Of a DNA stretch of 64,000 nucleotides, positions 60,927 through 64,000 are shown one piece after another. The first letter of the stretch is position 1, and every line of letters begins with the position of its first letter. The notes below the pieces were generated by a model, which was not told the origin of the DNA, did not search any database, and saw only the letters and a program-made list of their open reading frames with translations. Source of the stretch: OLB6 sp964620125 (GTDB lineage Bacteria; Bacteroidota; Ignavibacteria; Kapaibacteriales; Kapaibacteriaceae); assembly GCA_964620125.1 (NCBI GenBank), contig CAZUGQ010000006.1, forward strand, positions 1 through 64,000. Reading direction: 5' to 3'. Position numbers and translations under genes: made by a program.

Positions 60927-62720
60927 TCATGCTGCGTTGCGTTCTGCCATACGGCGCCGAATCTCGTCAACCGTACCAAGCGGTATTGCTTCGATCAATC
61001 CACGTGTGTAGCTCTGTTGTGGCTGCTCATACACATTGTTGGCAGTGTCCAACTCAACGATCTTGCCGGCATTCATTACGGCAATACGATCACTTATGAA
61101 CTTCACTACGCTAAGATCGTGTGAGATGAAAATGTATGTGAGCTTAAACTCCTCGCGCAGTGAAACCAGCAGATTGAGTACCTGTGCCTGTACCGACACA
61201 TCAAGAGCACTAACACTTTCGTCGCAAATCAGAAGTTTGGGTCTCAGCGCCAAGGCACGTGCGATGCAGATGCGCTGCCTCTGGCCACCCGAGAACTCAT
61301 GGGGATAGTTACCAAAGTGCCGTGGCAGAAGGTTCACCTTGTCCAACAAATACAACACCTGATCCTTACGGTCCTTCTCACTCTCACCGATGCCGTGAAC
61401 GCGAAGCACTTCGGTAATGGCAGATCCAACACTCAACCGAGGGTTGAGTGAAGAGTAAGGATCTTGGAAAATGATTTGGAAGTCACGCCTAAGTGCCTTG
61501 AGGTCATTGGTTGAGAGAGCACGAACGTCCTTGCCCTCAAAAATCACCGATCCTCCGGTAGGTTCCACCAAGCGAAGGATAGCCCTTCCTGTTGTGGTCT
61601 TGCCGCAACCGCTTTCACCAACCAAACCAAGCGTTTCGCCCGGCTTTACGTCGAACGTGATTCCGTCAACAGCCTTAACCCACCCTGTGGTTCTGCCAAA
61701 CAAGCCAGCATGGATAGGGAAGTGCACCTGCAGGTCTGTTACCTGCAGGATTGGTGCTGTTGCCTGCAAGGCCGCATTTCGCGCATCAATCTCGTCCTTG
61801 GTAAATGCAAGGCGATGAACCACGACGTCTACATTGTCGTGCGACCTCTCCGTTATTGACCCATCCTGAGCTTCATCCATGAAGTCACGAACCGTAGGCA
61901 GCACTTTGAGTTTGGTGTCGAGCCGCGGACGGCATGCGAGGAGACCTTTCGTGTAGGGGTGCTGCGGATTGGCAAAGATTTGTTCCACGGTGCCGGTTTC
62001 AACGATGCGCCCCTTGTACATCACGATCACGTCGTCGGCTATCTCTGCAATCACCCCCAGATCGTGTGTGATGAACATCATGCTCATGCCATGCGAACGC
62101 TGCAAGCGGCGCATTAGGTCGAGAATGGTTGCCTGTACGGTTACGTCCAAAGCTGTTGTTGGCTCATCAGCAATAAGGAGATCAGGATTACAGCTCATGG
62201 CCATGGCAATCATCACGCGCTGCTTCTGTCCACCGGAAAGCTGATGGGGGTAGGATGACAGCATGGTCTCCGGCCTTGGCAGCTGGACTTCGTTGAGCAG
62301 TTCCAGGGCTCGCGTACGGGCCTCGGCTTTGTCTACCTTCTGATGAAGCCGTATGGCTTCGACGATCTGATCACCACATGTGAACACGGGATTCAGACTC
62401 GTCATCGGTTCCTGGAAGATCATTGCAATGCGATTGCCGCGATAGGTTCGCATGCGATCTTCGGACACCTGAAGCAGGTCCGTTACGGAACCGTCAGCCT
62501 CATGAAACAACACCTGCCCGCTCACGATACGTCCCGGCGGAGTTTGTATCAGACGCATCACACTTAGGCTGGCAACACTCTTGCCCGATCCGCTTTCGCC
62601 AACGATTCCAAGCGTTCTGCCACGTTGAACGGAAAAACTCACGTCGTTCACGGCCTTCACCGTGGCCTGTTCCGTACGAAACTCCGTGACTAGGTTGCGA
62701 ATATCGAGGAGTGGCTCCAT
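60927..62720 (-). CDS. Duplicated ATP-binding protein of a peptide/nickel-type ABC transporter
   Basis: The ATG at 62720 gives 597 residues; the open frame to 62840 overlaps the flippase gene. Two complete ABC ATPase domains are present, each with Gly-Glu-Ser-Gly-Ser/Cys-Gly-Lys-Ser/Thr, a Leu/Phe-Ser-Gly-Gly-Gln signature, and Walker B (Ile-Ala-Asp-Glu-Pro-Thr-Thr-Ala-Leu-Asp and Ile-Cys-Asp-Glu-Ser-Val-Ser-Ala-Leu-Asp). Each has the OppD/DppD-type C-terminal Pro-Tyr-Thr-Lys-Gly-Leu / Ser-Tyr-Thr-Arg-Gly-Leu piece. It is a DppD-DppF (YejF-type) fusion. The second Walker B has Ser where Pro is common. No permease genes are adjacent. Confidence 0.93.
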   Translation of the reverse strand: MEPLLDIRNLVTEFRTEQATVKAVNDVSFSVQRGRTLGIVGESGSGKSVASLSVMRLIQTPPGRIVSGQVLFHEADGSVTDLLQVSEDRMRTYRGNRIAMIFQEPMTSLNPVFTCGDQIVEAIRLHQKVDKAEARTRALELLNEVQLPRPETMLSSYPHQLSGGQKQRVMIAMAMSCNPDLLIADEPTTALDVTVQATILDLMRRLQRSHGMSMMFITHDLGVIAEIADDVIVMYKGRIVETGTVEQIFANPQHPYTKGLLACRPRLDTKLKVLPTVRDFMDEAQDGSITERSHDNVDVVVHRLAFTKDEIDARNAALQATAPILQVTDLQVHFPIHAGLFGRTTGWVKAVDGITFDVKPGETLGLVGESGCGKTTTGRAILRLVEPTGGSVIFEGKDVRALSTNDLKALRRDFQIIFQDPYSSLNPRLSVGSAITEVLRVHGIGESEKDRKDQVLYLLDKVNLLPRHFGNYPHEFSGGQRQRICIARALALRPKLLICDESVSALDVSVQAQVLNLLVSLREEFKLTYIFISHDLSVVKFISDRIAVMNAGKIVELDTANNVYEQPQQSYTRGLIEAIPLGTVDEIRRRMAERNAA

Positions 62721-62745
62721 GCGGGCAAAGATAGTGGCAGGGGGC

Positions 62746-64000
62746 TCACCACCCCTGACGAAGCCGACGGGAAATGACGTAGGCATATAGCGATGAGAGC
62801 ACGCTGCCAATGCCGATGGCAATGCTCGCCGCCAGTGCACCGTGAACCGTTCCCAACACCGTGAACACCGTCATACACAACGCCATCGTTCCCACCTCAA
62901 TGGCCATGCTCACCGATACGTGAATCGTCTGATGCGTGGCAATCATGACAGATCGCTGAAGAGAGTACATTGCCGCAGTCACCGGTACGATGATCAGCAA
63001 CTGCGTTGGCAGAATAGCAAGCTGAACAAGATTCGGCTCGAGCGCAAAAACATACGTGTAGGTAAGCGACAAAAGCGGCGTAGCCACAACGATGATCATT
63101 AAAACGGAAGTGGCAAGGGTAATCCATACTCCCACCCGCCGAACAACACGATAGTGCGCCGGGCTCATGCCCAAGAACGTGATGCCAACTTCCTGATACG
63201 AAAAGCCAAAGCTCCGGAATACAAAGAGGAGGGAGCTTACAACCGGAATCACGGCAAGTGACTCTACCGCCATTGGCATGCGATTGACGAAGAAGGACAA
63301 GAGCGGTGTGGCGAAGAAACTCACAACCGATGTAAGAGCCAGCGGGGCATAGAACTGTATGATCCGACGATCGGTAAGTGGCTCTGAAGCTCCTTCGTCC
63401 TCAGCATCCGGCTGCCGACGGGCAATCAACCAGATGGCAGTACCTTCGAGTACCACGCCGGCCGTAAGGCCTACGCATCCCACAACAACTCCCTCTACTC
63501 CATACGCCGACAGCAACAATCCGCTGGCTGCCATAGACAGCAACCGTGCAATGGTTCCTATGGCCACACTTCTGGTTAGCCCCCTTCGAATCAACAGCCC
63601 CTGATAGAAACGGCGTACTCCAATGGCTGCTGGCCAGGGAATCATGCAGAGCAGCCCAACATGAACTCTCCATGCAACCTCGGATGGTAGGCCAATGATG
63701 TTGAGTGCCACGAGGTCGAACACCGGCGGAATACATATCCCGATCATCAGAACCGTAACCAGCCAGTTAAGGCGCACCATGAATCGGTGAAGCAACGAAC
63801 GCGAGTGATCGTCGCGACTAAGTGCCACCGAAGCGCTCAGCAATGCGATAACCGGACTCTCGATAAGCATCGCGATTGCCGCAGCAACCCCGTACGCAGC
63901 GAGGTTTACCGTAGGATCGGCAAGCCTAGCCACCAGAGCTGCTAGAATGGGTCCCTCCATTGCCATCATCAGCCAGGTACTGCTTAGGGGGATCCAGAAC
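62746..64000 (-). CDS. MATE/MVF-like polysaccharide or lipid flippase (5' part beyond window)
   Basis: The frame runs open to the window edge with no start; a Met at 63969 is internal, since the residues before it (Trp-Ile-Pro-Leu-Ser-Ser-Thr-Trp-Leu-Met) continue the protein. About a dozen hydrophobic helices are visible over 407 and more residues. The segments Met-Glu-Gly-Pro-Ile-Leu-Ala-Ala-Leu and Ile-Glu-Ser-Pro-Val-Ile-Ala-Leu-Leu-Ser-Ala-Ser are characteristic of a MATE-like family common in Bacteroidetes. The substrate is unknown. It is on the same strand as the ABC gene, 25 bases away. Confidence 0.82.
   Translation of the reverse strand, partial: FWIPLSSTWLMMAMEGPILAALVARLADPTVNLAAYGVAAAIAMLIESPVIALLSASVALSRDDHSRSLLHRFMVRLNWLVTVLMIGICIPPVFDLVALNIIGLPSEVAWRVHVGLLCMIPWPAAIGVRRFYQGLLIRRGLTRSVAIGTIARLLSMAASGLLLSAYGVEGVVVGCVGLTAGVVLEGTAIWLIARRQPDAEDEGASEPLTDRRIIQFYAPLALTSVVSFFATPLLSFFVNRMPMAVESLAVIPVVSSLLFVFRSFGFSYQEVGITFLGMSPAHYRVVRRVGVWITLATSVLMIIVVATPLLSLTYTYVFALEPNLVQLAILPTQLLIIVPVTAAMYSLQRSVMIATHQTIHVSVSMAIEVGTMALCMTVFTVLGTVHGALAASIAIGIGSVLSSLYAYVISRRLRQGW

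Larger units (their letters stand above)
1010..63585. repeat. Dispersed octamer AGGGGGCT / AGCCCCCT, about 25 copies
   Basis: Exact copies were found by eye starting at 1010, 4587, 10586, 19342, 20317, 23219, 23440, 29948, 32498, 34044, 37108, 37880, 38378, 42616, 45322, 47426, 48569, 49920, 54417, 55592, 57632, 59267, 60023, 62739 and 63578. Twelve read AGGGGGCT and thirteen AGCCCCCT on the plus strand. They fall in unrelated genes and in different reading frames, so protein sequence does not explain them. With equal base use about two would be expected in 64 kb. Several extend to AAGGGGGCTTGGG. The role is unknown. Confidence 0.8.

Overview
The window looks like chromosomal DNA of a Gram-negative bacterium from the Bacteroidetes/Chlorobi (FCB) group. 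A deep lineage such as Ignavibacteria/Kapabacteria would fit, but that placement is inference from gene content. The supporting signs are: several long secreted proteins with Cys-paired PKD/Ig-like repeats that end in type IX secretion (T9SS, Por) sorting domains; a split F-type ATP synthase locus with no atpD/atpC; a Bacteroidetes-style long AtpB; OmpA-type outer-membrane proteins; and LPS-heptose, MlaF and flippase genes. No tRNA, rRNA, CRISPR array, phage or insertion sequence was seen.

Layout. 1-996 (+) is the tail of a T9SS cargo gene. 1.0-5.85 kb (-) holds a Reeler-like protein, a BNR/Ig-repeat cargo protein and paaBCD of the phenylacetyl-CoA epoxidase; paaA is not next to them. 5.94-6.06 kb is an array of four 29-bp hairpin repeats, followed by a strong terminator at 6.1 kb. 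6.14-18.5 kb (-) is one gene for a giant repeat adhesin of about 4,120 residues. 19-23.6 kb (-) holds radA, an ECF sigma factor with a putative anti-sigma partner, an unknown gene and obg. 23.6-24.5 kb (+) is a phytoene/squalene synthase. 24.5-33.9 kb (-) is the ATP synthase locus (atpZ-like, small membrane protein, atpB-E-F-H-A, then hldD, then atpG), translationally coupled to three membrane-protein genes. 33.9-41.1 kb (-) is a tightly overlapped chain: clpC, a small secreted protein, type-4 uracil-DNA glycosylase, ddl, a PfkB kinase and a secreted CBM9-like protein. 41.3-48.65 kb (-) has two tandem subtilisin-like T9SS proteases, an enoyl-CoA hydratase and a secreted OmpA-associated-type protein. 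48.7-53.4 kb (+) has dnaX, bcp, a TatD-outer-membrane-protein fusion, upp and a 78-residue protein. 53.4-64 kb (-) has a flippase (cut by the window edge), a duplicated peptide ABC ATPase, mlaF, a large T9SS WD40/HYDIN-like protein, an OmpA-family protein and a class-V aminotransferase.

How the genes fit together. The dominant theme is the cell surface: at least six proteins carry T9SS-type C-termini, and OmpA-like, Mla and heptose genes supply the outer membrane they must cross. Between them lie housekeeping genes in long operons with many ATGA/TGATG stop-start overlaps.

The observations most worth a second look are: (1) an 8-bp word, AGGGGGCT/AGCCCCCT, found about 25 times in both orientations across unrelated genes, where about two would be expected; (2) a complete TatD nuclease continuing in frame into a signal-peptide-like segment and an outer-membrane protein; (3) a perfect 46-bp palindrome lying in frame inside one protease gene and absent from its neighbouring paralogue; (4) the 29-bp hairpin array, which can fold in two registers; (5) hairpins and a 9-bp tandem repeat between atpE and atpF; and (6) paaBCD without paaA.
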